64,000 bases of DNA from Iamia sp. SCSIO 61187 (lineage in GTDB: Bacteria > Actinomycetota > Acidimicrobiia > Acidimicrobiales > Iamiaceae), in contig NZ_CP050948.1 of the NCBI RefSeq assembly GCF_019443745.1, positions 3,724,001-3,788,000 on the forward strand, in the 5' to 3' direction. Below, piece after piece: positions 49,461-57,750 of the stretch. Each line of letters opens with the position of its first letter. The stretch's first letter is position 1. Both the position numbers and the translations under genes were made by a program. The notes beneath the pieces are model-generated. The model searched no databases, had not been told where the DNA came from, and saw only the letters and a list, made by a program, of their open reading frames with translations.

Positions 49461-51710
49461 GTGGACCTGACGCTGACCGACGAGCAGGAGATGATCCGGG
49501 ACGGGGTGGCCAGGCTGCTGGCCAAGCTGTCCGGACCGGAGCAGGTCCGGGCGGCCGAGGCCGAGGGCCACGACCCCGCCCTCTGGGACGCCTTGGTCGC
49601 CATGGGCATCCCGGCCATGACCCTGCCCGAGGCCGTCGGCGGTGGGGGCTCGACCCTCGCCGACCTCGGCGTCGCCCTCGAGGAGTGCGGCGCCGCCCTC
49701 GCCACCGTGCCCCTCGTCGAGGTCGCCGTCGCCGGTCGGGCCCTCGCAAGCCTGGGCCAGGAGCAGCGGGCCACCGCCGTGGCCGAGGGCGCCATCGCCG
49801 TGGTGTCCCCCCGCCCCGGGGGCACGCTCGTCCCCGGCGCCGGCGTCGCCACCTCCGCCCTCGTCCTCGACGGCGACAGCCTGGTCGCCGCCGACGCCAG
49901 CCGCGAGGTCGGCGCCGACCCCTGGTCGGTGCCCGCGGCCATGAGCCCGGTGGCGGCGGCCGACGTCCCCGCCGACGCCTGGCGGGTCGTGCTGGCCAGC
50001 GGAGAGGAGGCCCTCGCCGCCCACGCCCGCATCGCCGACGAGTGGCGGGCCCTCACCGCCGCCGTGCTGGTCGGCGTGGCCCAGCGGGCCCTCGACATCG
50101 GGGTCGCCTACGCCACCGAGCGCACGCAGTTCGGCGTCCCCATCGGGTCGTTCCAGGCCCTCCAGCACCAGCTGGCCGACGTGGCCACCGATCTCGAGGG
50201 CGCCCGGCTCGTCGCCCGCAAGGCCCTGTGGGCCCTCGACGGCGGCGAACCCGAGGCCGCGGCCTACCCGGCGATGGCCTTCGCCCTCGCGTCCCGCGCT
50301 GCGCAGCGCGCCACCGCCGTCTCCCTGCACGTCCACGGCGGCTACGGGTTCATGGAGGAGTACGACGTCCAGCTGTACTTCCGCCGGGCCAAGACGGTGA
50401 GGTTGCTGGTGGGTGACCCGCGCGACGACCTCCTCCACGTGGCCGACCGCTGCTTCGGCCCCGTCGGGGCGCCCCTGGCCGACGTCGACTCGGTCGTCCT
50501 CGGGCCGCTGGCCCCGGAGCGCCGCCCCGAGCGCGCCCGCCGCGACGGCCTCGAGTTCCGCCTGCCCGACGAGGTGGAGACGTTCCGGGCCGACGCCCGG
50601 GCGTTCCTCGCCCAGAACGTCACCGACGCGGTGATCGAGCGGGCCCACACCACCGGCACGATCCACGACTGGGGGCTCCACCGGGCCATGGCCGCCGACG
50701 GCTGGATCTCCGCCGGCTGGCCCGAGGAGTGGGGCGGCCAGGGCCGCTCCCCCCTCGAGATGAACGCCCTCACCGAGGAGATGTACCTGTCGGGGGCGCC
50801 GGTCGACGGCATCGGCGTGGCCAACCTGGTCGCCCACACCCTGATGCACGAGGGGACCGACTGGCAGAAGGGCGAGATCATCCCCAAGGTGCTCGCCGGG
50901 GAGGTGCTGACCTGCCTCGGCTACAGCGAGCCCGACGCCGGCAGCGACGTCGCCGCCTGCGCCACCAGGGCGGTGCGCGACGGCGACGAGTGGGTCGTCA
51001 ACGGGCAGAAGATGTTCACCACCCTGGCCCACGAGAGCCAGTACGTGTTCCTGCTCACCCGCACCAACACCGAGGTGGCCAAGCACAAGGGCCTCACCAT
51101 GTTCCTGGTGCCGATGGACACCCCGGGCATCAGCGTCACCCCGGTCCACACCATGGGCGGCGAGCGGACCAACATCACCTGGTACGACGACGTGCGGGTG
51201 GACGATCGGTGGCGGGTGGGCGACGTCGACGGCGGGTGGAAGGTGATGATGACCGCCCTCGTCTTCGAGCGGAACTCGGCCTGGTACGGCGAGGCCGTCC
51301 GCCTGCTGGCCCACGGACTGCGCTGGGCGCGGGAGTCCGGCCGCATCGACGAGCCGTCGGTCCGCGAGCGCCTGGCGTCGGCCGCGATGGGCAACGAGGT
51401 GGCCAACCTCCTGGGGTGGAAGGCGGCGTGGCTGGCCTCCACCGGCGCCCTGCCCGGCGTCGAGGGCACCATGGCCAAGCTGGCCACGACCGAGCACTAC
51501 CAGCGGGCCGCCGACGACATGATCGACATGCTGGGCGCCGACGGCATCCGCCGCCGCGACGAGACGGGCGGGGCCGGCGCCCCGGCCGACGGGTGGATCG
51601 AGGCCACCTTCCGCCACTGCCAGGTGACCACGATCTACGGCGGCACGTCCGAGGTCCTGCGCGGCATCATCGCCGAGCGGGGCCTGGGCCTCCCCCGCGG
51701 CGGCCGCTAG
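49461..51710 (+). CDS. Fused acyl-CoA dehydrogenase, FadE34/ChsE3-like
   Basis: A 749-residue protein with two acyl-CoA dehydrogenase modules in one chain. Residues 1-345 form the first, with TERTQFGVPIGSFQALQHQLAD and the HVHGGYGFMEEY type segment. Residues 365-749 form the second, with GWPEEWGGQGRSPLEMNAL, CLGYSEPDAGSDVAACATRA, WVVNGQKMFTT and the C-terminal YGGTSEVLRGIIAERGLGLPRGGR. This mirrors mycobacterial FadE34 (ChsE3), a fused version of the heteromeric steroid dehydrogenases such as the FadE26/27-like pair at 33444-35776. The GTG at 49461 starts 11 bp after a KstR-type operator. Single-chain fusion keeps the interface-dependent active site intact. Confidence 0.9.
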   Translation: MDLTLTDEQEMIRDGVARLLAKLSGPEQVRAAEAEGHDPALWDALVAMGIPAMTLPEAVGGGGSTLADLGVALEECGAALATVPLVEVAVAGRALASLGQEQRATAVAEGAIAVVSPRPGGTLVPGAGVATSALVLDGDSLVAADASREVGADPWSVPAAMSPVAAADVPADAWRVVLASGEEALAAHARIADEWRALTAAVLVGVAQRALDIGVAYATERTQFGVPIGSFQALQHQLADVATDLEGARLVARKALWALDGGEPEAAAYPAMAFALASRAAQRATAVSLHVHGGYGFMEEYDVQLYFRRAKTVRLLVGDPRDDLLHVADRCFGPVGAPLADVDSVVLGPLAPERRPERARRDGLEFRLPDEVETFRADARAFLAQNVTDAVIERAHTTGTIHDWGLHRAMAADGWISAGWPEEWGGQGRSPLEMNALTEEMYLSGAPVDGIGVANLVAHTLMHEGTDWQKGEIIPKVLAGEVLTCLGYSEPDAGSDVAACATRAVRDGDEWVVNGQKMFTTLAHESQYVFLLTRTNTEVAKHKGLTMFLVPMDTPGISVTPVHTMGGERTNITWYDDVRVDDRWRVGDVDGGWKVMMTALVFERNSAWYGEAVRLLAHGLRWARESGRIDEPSVRERLASAAMGNEVANLLGWKAAWLASTGALPGVEGTMAKLATTEHYQRAADDMIDMLGADGIRRRDETGGAGAPADGWIEATFRHCQVTTIYGGTSEVLRGIIAERGLGLPRGGR

Positions 51711-51718
51711 GCGGCGCG

Positions 51719-51745
51719 CCCGGATCGTCTCCGAGGTGATCCGGG
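51719..51745. repeat. Palindrome, CGGATC-type (after fused FadE)
   Basis: 13-1-13 palindrome with two G-T pairs in DNA that would be G-U in RNA. The left arm is CCCGGATCGTCTC around a central C. It lies eight bases beyond the FadE34-like stop. The core is shared with 45069. It should form an RNA hairpin, and the gap to the convergent hypothetical gene is 43 bp. Confidence 0.65.
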
Positions 51746-51753
51746 CACGGTGG

Positions 51754-51999
51754 TCAGTCCGCGTCGTCCGGTGCCCCCGGCGTGCTCGCCGCCAGCTCCT
51801 CGAGGGCGAGGGCGGCGGCGATGAGGTGGGCGCCGTGGGTCTGGTGCCAGGCGACCAGCTCGTGCCCCCCGGCCCTGTCGCCGGCGGCGACGAGGTCGTC
51901 GAGCCACCCCCGCAGGCGCTCGGCCGCACCGGCGAGGTCGGGGAGGTCGGGGATCGGCACCACGGCGCCATCCCACCTCGGGCGGCGCACCGTGCGCAT
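51754..51999 (-). CDS. Small hypothetical protein downstream of LuxR-LAL gene
   Basis: An 81-residue protein (MRTVRRPRWDGAVVPIPDLP...) with predicted helices and a His-containing C-terminal stretch (WHQTHGAHLIAAALALEELA). I do not recognise a family. It follows the LuxR-LAL gene by 25 bp on the same strand and could be translated from the same transcript. The frame could also start farther upstream, but that part overlaps the LuxR gene. Coding status is moderately supported by residue composition only. Confidence 0.5.
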   Translation of the reverse strand: MRTVRRPRWDGAVVPIPDLPDLAGAAERLRGWLDDLVAAGDRAGGHELVAWHQTHGAHLIAAALALEELAASTPGAPDDAD

Positions 52000-52024
52000 C
52001 GGGGAGACCCCGTGCCCGGCGCCC

Positions 52025-54763
52025 TCAGCCCGCCGCCGGGCGCAGCCACGGGTCGTCGACGGCACGGGCGGCCAGGCCCCGGCGGCCCCGCACCTGCAGC
52101 TTGCGGTAGACCGCCGACAGGTGGGCCTCGACGGTGCGCTCGCTCAGGAAGACCGCCCCGCCGATCTCCCGGTTGGACGCACCACCCGCCGCCAGCCGGG
52201 CGATCCGGAGCTCCTGGGGGGTCAGGTCCTCGTGGCCCGGCCCGGCCTCACCCGGGGCGGCCCCGCCGGCGGCGACGAGCTCGGCCACCGCCCGACGGGC
52301 CCACGGCCCGGCGCCGACCTGGGCCAGCACCTCGGCCGCCGCCTCGAGGTGCGTGCGGGCCTCGGCCTTCCGGCGGCGCCGGCGGGCCCACTCCCCCCAG
52401 CACAGCTGGGTGCGGGCCCAGCCCAGGCGGTCGCCCTGGTCCTCCGACGCCTGGCACGACGATGCGAACAGCACGGTGGCCTCGTCGTCGTCCCCCACGA
52501 CGAGCGCCCGGACGCGAGCGAAGCGGGTCGGGGCCAGGGGCTCGAGGCCGGCGGCGGCGAGGGCGTCGAGGAGGCGGCGAGCGTCGGCCGGCCGGCGGGC
52601 CCGGACGAGGGCCTCCACGTGCTCGGGCTCCCAGCGGCTGAGGTTCCGGCCCACCCCGACCCGGTCGGCGAGCCGCTCGTACACCGCCACCGCCTCGTCG
52701 GCGGCCCCCTCGGCCATGAGGAGCGACGCCTCGCCGACGAGGGCGACGGTGACGTCCGACGGCAGGTCCGATCCCCGCAGCACCTCCTGGGCCCGCCCGA
52801 GCGCCGCCCGATCACCGGCGGCGGCGGCGGCGACGCACAGGCCGTGGGCGGCGACGGTGGCCAGCCGGGGCGTGCCCAGCTCGGCCGCCAGCTCGATGGC
52901 CTCGTCGGCGGCCAGGACAGCGGCGACCTGGTCCCGGCCGTGGTGGTGGAGCTGGAGGGCGCTGAGCACCAGGGCCAGCGGGACCAGGGCCGCCGCCTCG
53001 CGCAGGGCCGCCTCGACCTCGCGCAGCAGGGCCAGGACCTCGCCGCCCCGGGCCCGGTAGCTGAGCATGGGCGCCATCACCGACCCGATGAGCGTCCCGG
53101 CCGCGGCCACCCCCTCGGCCGCCAGCACCTGGCGGGCGAGGGCGACCGCCGGGGCGGCGTCACCGGTGATGAGGCTGTCCAGAGCGGCAGCGATGGCAGC
53201 CGCCCGCAGCTGCACGTCGGGGGCGCTGCGCTCGGCAACGGCGGCCAGGTCGGCCACCGCGGCCAGGGTGCCCTCTGTGTCGATCGTCCGGACCAGGGCG
53301 CCGAGGGCCTCGAGCAGCGCCCGGGCCGCCTCGTCGGGCATGTCGTCCTCGATCTCGTGGGCCAGCGCGGTCAGCGCCTCCGCCGCCTCGGCGTCGCGCC
53401 CGGCGACGATCAGGGCCCGGCCCCGCATCCGGGCCAGCCGCGCCGCCACCGCAGCGCGGGCCTCCGACGGACCGTCGTCCCGACCGATCAGGGCCTCGGC
53501 CTCGTCGAGCAGCCGGTCGGCGTGCGCCGTGGACCCGAGGTCGAGGCGGGCCTCGGCGGCGCGGACGCGACGGGCCGCGGCGGGCAGGGGCAGCCCCGAC
53601 AGGGCGGCGGCGCGCTCGAGCTCGGTCGCCGCCGCCGTCAGCGCGCCCGCGCGCCACAGCTCCTCGGCCGCGCCCTCCAGGCCGATCGCCACCTCCTCGT
53701 CGGGTGCGTCGGCGGCGAGGGCCCGGTGGACGGCGCGGGCGACGGCGTCGGGGGCGTGCCGGGCGAGGGCGGCGTGGGCCCGGCGCCGGTCGGGATCGGG
53801 GGCCGCCTCGAGGACGGCGGCGCGCAGGGTCGGGTGGGCGAAGGCGACGGTGCCTGCGGTCCGGTCCCGGGCGACGATCTGGGCCTCCTCGGCCCGGGTG
53901 AGCGCATCCGACGTGGCGCCCACCTCGGCGAGGACGGCCTCGACCACGCCGAGGTCGGGCCGGGCCGCGGTCGCCACGACCAGCAGCGCCGTCCGGCTCT
54001 CGGCGTCGAGGGCGGCCACCCGCTGTCGCGCCCCGGCGGCGAGCGTCGCCGGGAGGGGCAGCACCTCCGGGGGTGGGACGGTGCCGGCCCGCACCGCGGG
54101 GTCGAGCTGGCGGACGGCCTCGACGAGCAGCATCGGGTTCGTCCCCAGGTCGGCCAGGACCCGGGTGCGGAGGGCGGGCCCGACCCCCTCGTGGCGGAGC
54201 AGCTCCTCGGCCGACGCCCGGTCGAGGTCGACGATGGTCCGCTGGGGCAGGTCACCGGCGACGCGGCTGGCGGCCAGGAGGCCGATCGGGTCGTCGGCGA
54301 TGCGACGGGCGACGTAGCCCAGGACCCGGCGGGTCTCGTCGTCGAGCCAGTGCAGGTCGTCGACGACCAGGAGCAGGGGCCGCGCCGCGCCGGCGGCGGC
54401 GGTGAGGACGTCGAGGGTCGCCACCGCGACGGCCCGGAGGTCCACCGGCCCGCCGTCGTCCTCGATCAGGAGGATCCGCTCCAGCGCCGCCCGGCGGGGG
54501 GCGGCCAGCCCGGCGAGGGCGCCCTCGTCGACCAGCGGCTCCAACAGGCTGGCCAGCCCGGCCCAGGCGAGGTCGGTCTCGGCCTCGACCGCGGTGGCCC
54601 GCACCACGGTGATGCCGTCGGCCCGGGCGGCGGCGGCGTCGAGCAGCACCGACTTGCCCACGCCCGGCCGCCCCACCAGGGCCAACGCCCGCCCCTGGCC
54701 GGATCGCACGTCGTCGAGGAGGGCGGTGACGGAGGCCAGGTCGTACTTCCGCCCGACCAGCAT
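52025..54763 (-). CDS. LuxR-family transcriptional regulator with AAA/STAND ATPase domain (LAL type)
   Basis: A 912-residue regulator. The N-terminal STAND/AAA ATPase has Walker A VGRPGVGKS (about 32-40) and a Walker B in LLLVVDDLHWLDD (about 130-142). The central part, about 330-830, is made of helical, TPR-like repeats. The C-terminal LuxR HTH (about 847-900, LTPQELRIARLAAGGASNREIG and SERTVEAHLSAVYRKL) binds DNA. MalT-like LAL regulators are common in Actinobacteria and sense small molecules. I chose the ATG at 54763; a GTG seven codons earlier exists. It is divergent from the lipoprotein gene at 54838, which may be its target. Confidence 0.92.
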   Translation of the reverse strand: MLVGRKYDLASVTALLDDVRSGQGRALALVGRPGVGKSVLLDAAAARADGITVVRATAVEAETDLAWAGLASLLEPLVDEGALAGLAAPRRAALERILLIEDDGGPVDLRAVAVATLDVLTAAAGAARPLLLVVDDLHWLDDETRRVLGYVARRIADDPIGLLAASRVAGDLPQRTIVDLDRASAEELLRHEGVGPALRTRVLADLGTNPMLLVEAVRQLDPAVRAGTVPPPEVLPLPATLAAGARQRVAALDAESRTALLVVATAARPDLGVVEAVLAEVGATSDALTRAEEAQIVARDRTAGTVAFAHPTLRAAVLEAAPDPDRRRAHAALARHAPDAVARAVHRALAADAPDEEVAIGLEGAAEELWRAGALTAAATELERAAALSGLPLPAAARRVRAAEARLDLGSTAHADRLLDEAEALIGRDDGPSEARAAVAARLARMRGRALIVAGRDAEAAEALTALAHEIEDDMPDEAARALLEALGALVRTIDTEGTLAAVADLAAVAERSAPDVQLRAAAIAAALDSLITGDAAPAVALARQVLAAEGVAAAGTLIGSVMAPMLSYRARGGEVLALLREVEAALREAAALVPLALVLSALQLHHHGRDQVAAVLAADEAIELAAELGTPRLATVAAHGLCVAAAAAGDRAALGRAQEVLRGSDLPSDVTVALVGEASLLMAEGAADEAVAVYERLADRVGVGRNLSRWEPEHVEALVRARRPADARRLLDALAAAGLEPLAPTRFARVRALVVGDDDEATVLFASSCQASEDQGDRLGWARTQLCWGEWARRRRRKAEARTHLEAAAEVLAQVGAGPWARRAVAELVAAGGAAPGEAGPGHEDLTPQELRIARLAAGGASNREIGGAVFLSERTVEAHLSAVYRKLQVRGRRGLAARAVDDPWLRPAAG

Positions 54764-54837
54764 GGGCGATGACACTAGGGCCACGACACGGGGTTCTCCC
54801 GATGCGGGAGCGGGGGTCGCGGGCGCACGGTGGGGGC

Positions 54838-55665
54838 ATGCACCCCACGACCACCACTCCCCTGCGCCGGAGCGCGCTCGCCACGATCGGGCTCGCCGCC
54901 CTCCTGTTGGCGGGGTGCGGCGGCGGCGGGGGCGACGACGAGGGCGCGGCCACCGAGAGCCCCGCCACCGAGCAGGCCGCCGCCCAGGAGGAGGCCCCGG
55001 ACACCACCGAGGCCCCGACGACCACGGCTGCCCCCACCACGACCGAGGCGCCGACCACCGAGGCGCCGACGACCACCGCCCCAGAGACGGCGGCGTACTC
55101 CTTCGACGACACCTTCGACAGCGACACCGGCTGGGTGACCGGCTGCAACGACGTCGGCTGCGCCGGCATCGAGGACAGCTACTTCTACGAGGACATCTTC
55201 GCCGGGGAGAAGGAGATCGACCAGCACACCGAGTGGGAGGGCCGGGCCTTCTACGACGTCACCATCGAGGCCGGCATCGTCGAGTTCGGTGCCGGCACCC
55301 CGCAGGGTGGCGTCGTGTGCCACGCCGACCCCGAGGCCGACACCTACTACGACTTCACCATCGGGCCCGACGGTCGGGGCTCGGTGTACCGGTTCGAGGG
55401 CGGCGAGGGCGAGGCCCTGGGCGGCCCCTTCACCGTCGAGGGCTTCGTCCCCGCGTCGACGATCGTCCAGGCCTACTGCGCCTACAACGAGGACGGCTCG
55501 CTCCGGCTCGGCATGGGCATCAACGACGAGACGGTGGTCGACGTGGTCGACGAGGACCCCCTGCCACCGGGCGAGGTCGGCCTGATCTCCTACGGCGACA
55601 CCGCCGAGCTCAGCACGGTCCACTACGAGCTGGTGACCGTCCGGGCCAGCGAGCTCGTCGGCTGA
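54838..55665 (+). CDS. Secreted lipoprotein with Thr/Pro/Glu-rich linker
   Basis: A 275-residue predicted lipoprotein. The signal peptide ends in lipobox LLLAGC; a linker rich in TTTEAPTTEAPTTTAP repeats (about 48-85) leads to a beta-rich domain (about 87-275) with DDTFDSDTGWVTGC and FTIGPDGRGSVYRF segments, similar in style to jelly-roll/lectin-like domains. Two pairs of Cys could form disulphides. I do not recognise a specific family. The ATG at 54838 is preceded by GGTGGGGG. It ends at a strong terminator hairpin. It is divergent from the LuxR-LAL regulator, so control by it is possible. Confidence 0.8.
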   Translation: MHPTTTTPLRRSALATIGLAALLLAGCGGGGGDDEGAATESPATEQAAAQEEAPDTTEAPTTTAAPTTTEAPTTEAPTTTAPETAAYSFDDTFDSDTGWVTGCNDVGCAGIEDSYFYEDIFAGEKEIDQHTEWEGRAFYDVTIEAGIVEFGAGTPQGGVVCHADPEADTYYDFTIGPDGRGSVYRFEGGEGEALGGPFTVEGFVPASTIVQAYCAYNEDGSLRLGMGINDETVVDVVDEDPLPPGEVGLISYGDTAELSTVHYELVTVRASELVG

Positions 55666-55677
55666 CACCGATCGCGT

Positions 55678-55714
55678 CCCGGCGGTGGTGCGGCAACGGC
55701 GCACCACCGCCGGG
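55678..55714 (+). terminator. Strong hairpin after the lipoprotein gene
   Basis: Perfect 15-bp arms (CCCGGCGGTGGTGCG and complement) with a 7-base loop GCAACGG, 12 bases after the stop. No U tract follows, which fits a U-less actinobacterial terminator. Confidence 0.7.
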
Positions 55715-56065
55715 GCGACGTGATCCCCAGACGGCACGGCCGACCCCCTCGGACCGACCGGCGAGACCGCTCCGGGCACCCGCCCGGAGCGGCGACGCGC
55801 CCGGGCCCCCGTTCGACGCTCGGCGGGCCATCCGGTCGTCGGCCGCTGCGAGTCGGTCGTACCGATGGCTCGTACGGCGGTGGCGCTGCGGGCTGGTGGA
55901 GTGGCCTCATCTCGTTGGAATGCTGTGTGGCGATCTGAGCGTCTCGTCGTCGTCTTCGGTCCAACCGACCACAACCGACCTGCGGGCCTCACACGGCCAC
56001 ACAGGAGCCGGGAAACCAAGCGATTTCTCGGGTTTCCAGGGTTCGATTCCCGTCTGGCGGGTATC
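55715..56065. other. Intergenic region upstream of the second HNH gene
   Basis: About 350 bp without a convincing gene. It contains an 11-bp perfect hairpin (CCGCTCCGGGC and complement, loop ACCC) at 55767-55792. Just before the HNH start there is a GGAAACC/GGTTTCC inverted repeat at 56011-56037 and a tRNA T-arm-like string at 56036-56057. Codon usage in the longest forward frame here is poor, and AT content is higher near 55910-56060, consistent with a promoter. Confidence 0.6.
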
Positions 56066-57253
56066 ATGAGTGTCATGTTCGAGGCGCTCGCCACAACCAT
56101 CGATGACCTGGACATCCCGGTCGACGGCGACGCCCTCGAAGAGGCGCTGTTCCTGCGCGATCGTCTCGACGCCAAGATCTCCCAGGCGGTCGGCCGGTTC
56201 GAGTCCACCAACGAGCACGACACCGCCGACGGGTGCCCCACCATGGCCACCTGGCTGCGGGTCAAGGGGCAGATGACCGCCCATGACGCCCACCGGATGG
56301 CCAAGACCGCCGGCCGCCTCGAACGCCTCCCCGCCCTCCAGGCCGCGTGGCTGTCCGGCGAGGTGTCGGGTGGGCATGTCGCCGCCGTGGTGGCGAACCT
56401 CAACGACCGCACGACCCCGTTGTTCCAGTCGGATGAGGACAACCTCGTCCGCGTGTTGGGTGAGCTCGACGTCGCCGGGGCGGTGGTGGCCATGAAGGCC
56501 TGGGCCGCTCACGCCAAGGAGATCGTCGACGACGAGCCCTCCGGTGAACCCGACCCGGACCGGTCAGCGCACCTGTCGCCGACGCTCAACGGTGGGCGGT
56601 TGGATGCGAACCTCGAACCCGAGGCGTTCCACGCCGCCCAGGCCGCACTCCGTTTGGTGATGGGGCGCCGCTCCGACGACGACGAGCGGACACCCGCGCC
56701 GCGGCGTCACGACGGGCTGGCCGAGATCTTCAACCACTTCCTCGACCACCAGTCCGATCACAAGGGCGGACGCCACCGGCCCCACGTGAACATCACCATC
56801 GGACTCGAAGAGCTCACCTCAGGCCGGGGGCAGGGGTGCTTCGACGACGGGACCCCGATCACCGCCGACGCCGCCCGCCGGCTCGCGTGCGATGCGAACA
56901 TCCACCGGGTCATCACCCGAGCCGATGGCACCGTCCTCGACTACGGGCGCAGCATACGGACCATCCCCGCCCCGTTGTTCCAGGCCCTGTGCATCCGGGA
57001 CAAGGGGTGCCGGTTCCCGGGCTGTGACCGCCCCGCCCACGTCACCGACGGGCACCACATCGCCGAGTGGATCGCCCACCGAGGACCGACGAACCCACGC
57101 AACCTCGTGCTGCTGTGCCGGTACCACCACGGCGTCGTCCACCGCCCCGGATGGACCATCGAACTGATGCCCGACGCCACCGTCATCATCACCACCCCCG
57201 ACGGACGGAAGCGACGATCCCAGCCCGTCGACCGACGGGCCCTCGCCGCCTGA
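56066..57253 (+). CDS. DUF222/HNH endonuclease (13E12 family), second copy
   Basis: A 395-residue 13E12-type protein with DUF222 (about 10-270) and an HNH core (about 310-365: CIRDKGCRFPGCDRPAHVTD, HHIAEWIAHRGPTNPRNLVLLCRYHHGVVHRPGW). It is shorter than the copy at 35980 and clearly divergent from it. The ATG at 56066 (MSVMFEALATTIDDL) follows an AT-richer region; an ATG nine bases later is also possible. Codon usage is less extreme in GC than in neighbours, suggesting later acquisition. Two 25-bp palindromes follow the stop. Confidence 0.9.
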   Translation: MSVMFEALATTIDDLDIPVDGDALEEALFLRDRLDAKISQAVGRFESTNEHDTADGCPTMATWLRVKGQMTAHDAHRMAKTAGRLERLPALQAAWLSGEVSGGHVAAVVANLNDRTTPLFQSDEDNLVRVLGELDVAGAVVAMKAWAAHAKEIVDDEPSGEPDPDRSAHLSPTLNGGRLDANLEPEAFHAAQAALRLVMGRRSDDDERTPAPRRHDGLAEIFNHFLDHQSDHKGGRHRPHVNITIGLEELTSGRGQGCFDDGTPITADAARRLACDANIHRVITRADGTVLDYGRSIRTIPAPLFQALCIRDKGCRFPGCDRPAHVTDGHHIAEWIAHRGPTNPRNLVLLCRYHHGVVHRPGWTIELMPDATVIITTPDGRKRRSQPVDRRALAA

Positions 57254-57302
57254 AACTCGACACCAGGTGAGCCCGCAAACCGTGCGGGCTCACCACCGCG
57301 CT

Positions 57303-57327
57303 ACGGAAGGTGCCAGGCACCTTCCGT
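57303..57327. repeat. 25-bp palindrome, GTGCC-N-GGCAC family (copy 4)
   Basis: Perfect 12-1-12 palindrome with arm ACGGAAGGTGCC and central A, 50 bp after the HNH gene stop. It has the same ends and core as copy 1 (17087), with different middle bases that change together on both arms. Confidence 0.75.
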
Positions 57328-57415
57328 GCCCCGCGCCGCCTCACGGACCAGCAGGAGGAACCTGGGTCTCTGCGCTCAGGACCCCGACATGACCTGCCGA
57401 GCGGAACCGCGGGGA

Positions 57416-57440
57416 CCACGAGGCGCCAGACACCTCGTGG
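57416..57440. repeat. 25-bp palindrome, GTGCC-N-GGCAC-related (copy 5, two mismatches)
   Basis: 12-1-12 architecture with arm CCACGAGGCGCC and central A; two mismatches. It lies 89 bp beyond copy 4 and 23 bp from the end of the convergent hypothetical gene. Confidence 0.55.
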
Positions 57441-57462
57441 ACGCGCGTGGGTCGGCGCCTCG

Positions 57463-57723
57463 TCAGGCGTCGGCCGGGACGAACTGGTAGTGCCAGGCCG
57501 CTCGGGGGCCGATGTCGATCAGGACGTAGGTGCCACCCTTCTCGGCGATCTCGAGGCGAGGCGGGTACACCTCGAGGCGAGACTGGCACGGGCCGCCGTG
57601 GCAGGGGACACCGAGTCGGTCGCCCGGCTCGAGCACCTGGGGCTCGCCGCTCTGGTCGTACCAGTCCGGGGAGTGGCGCGGCCCGGCCGGGACCGGCATC
57701 CATCGCGTGCCCTTCCACGACAT
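57463..57723 (-). CDS. Small hypothetical protein after smc
   Basis: An 86-residue protein (MSWKGTRWMPVPAGPRHSPDW...YVLIDIGPRAAWHYQFVPADA) with a plausible globular composition and paired Cys (PCHGGPCQ). I do not recognise a family. The ATG lies 27 bp from the smc stop on the same strand, so it could be co-transcribed at the end of the plsX-acpP-rnc-fpg-smc cluster. The alternate frame on the other strand has poorer composition. Confidence 0.65.
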   Translation of the reverse strand: MSWKGTRWMPVPAGPRHSPDWYDQSGEPQVLEPGDRLGVPCHGGPCQSRLEVYPPRLEIAEKGGTYVLIDIGPRAAWHYQFVPADA

Positions 57724-57750
57724 GGCCGCAGGCTACGACCAACCTGAGGA

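Noticed and set aside
54838-55090. Tandem ACCACCGAGGCCCC-type DNA repeats in the lipoprotein gene
   Set aside because: They encode the Thr/Glu/Ala/Pro linker of the lipoprotein in frame and need no separate explanation.
56036-56057. tRNA T-arm-like string (GGGTTCGATTCCC) before the second HNH gene
   Set aside because: No acceptor, D-arm or anticodon arm can be folded around it, and the T stem does not pair beyond three base pairs. It may be a fragment or chance.
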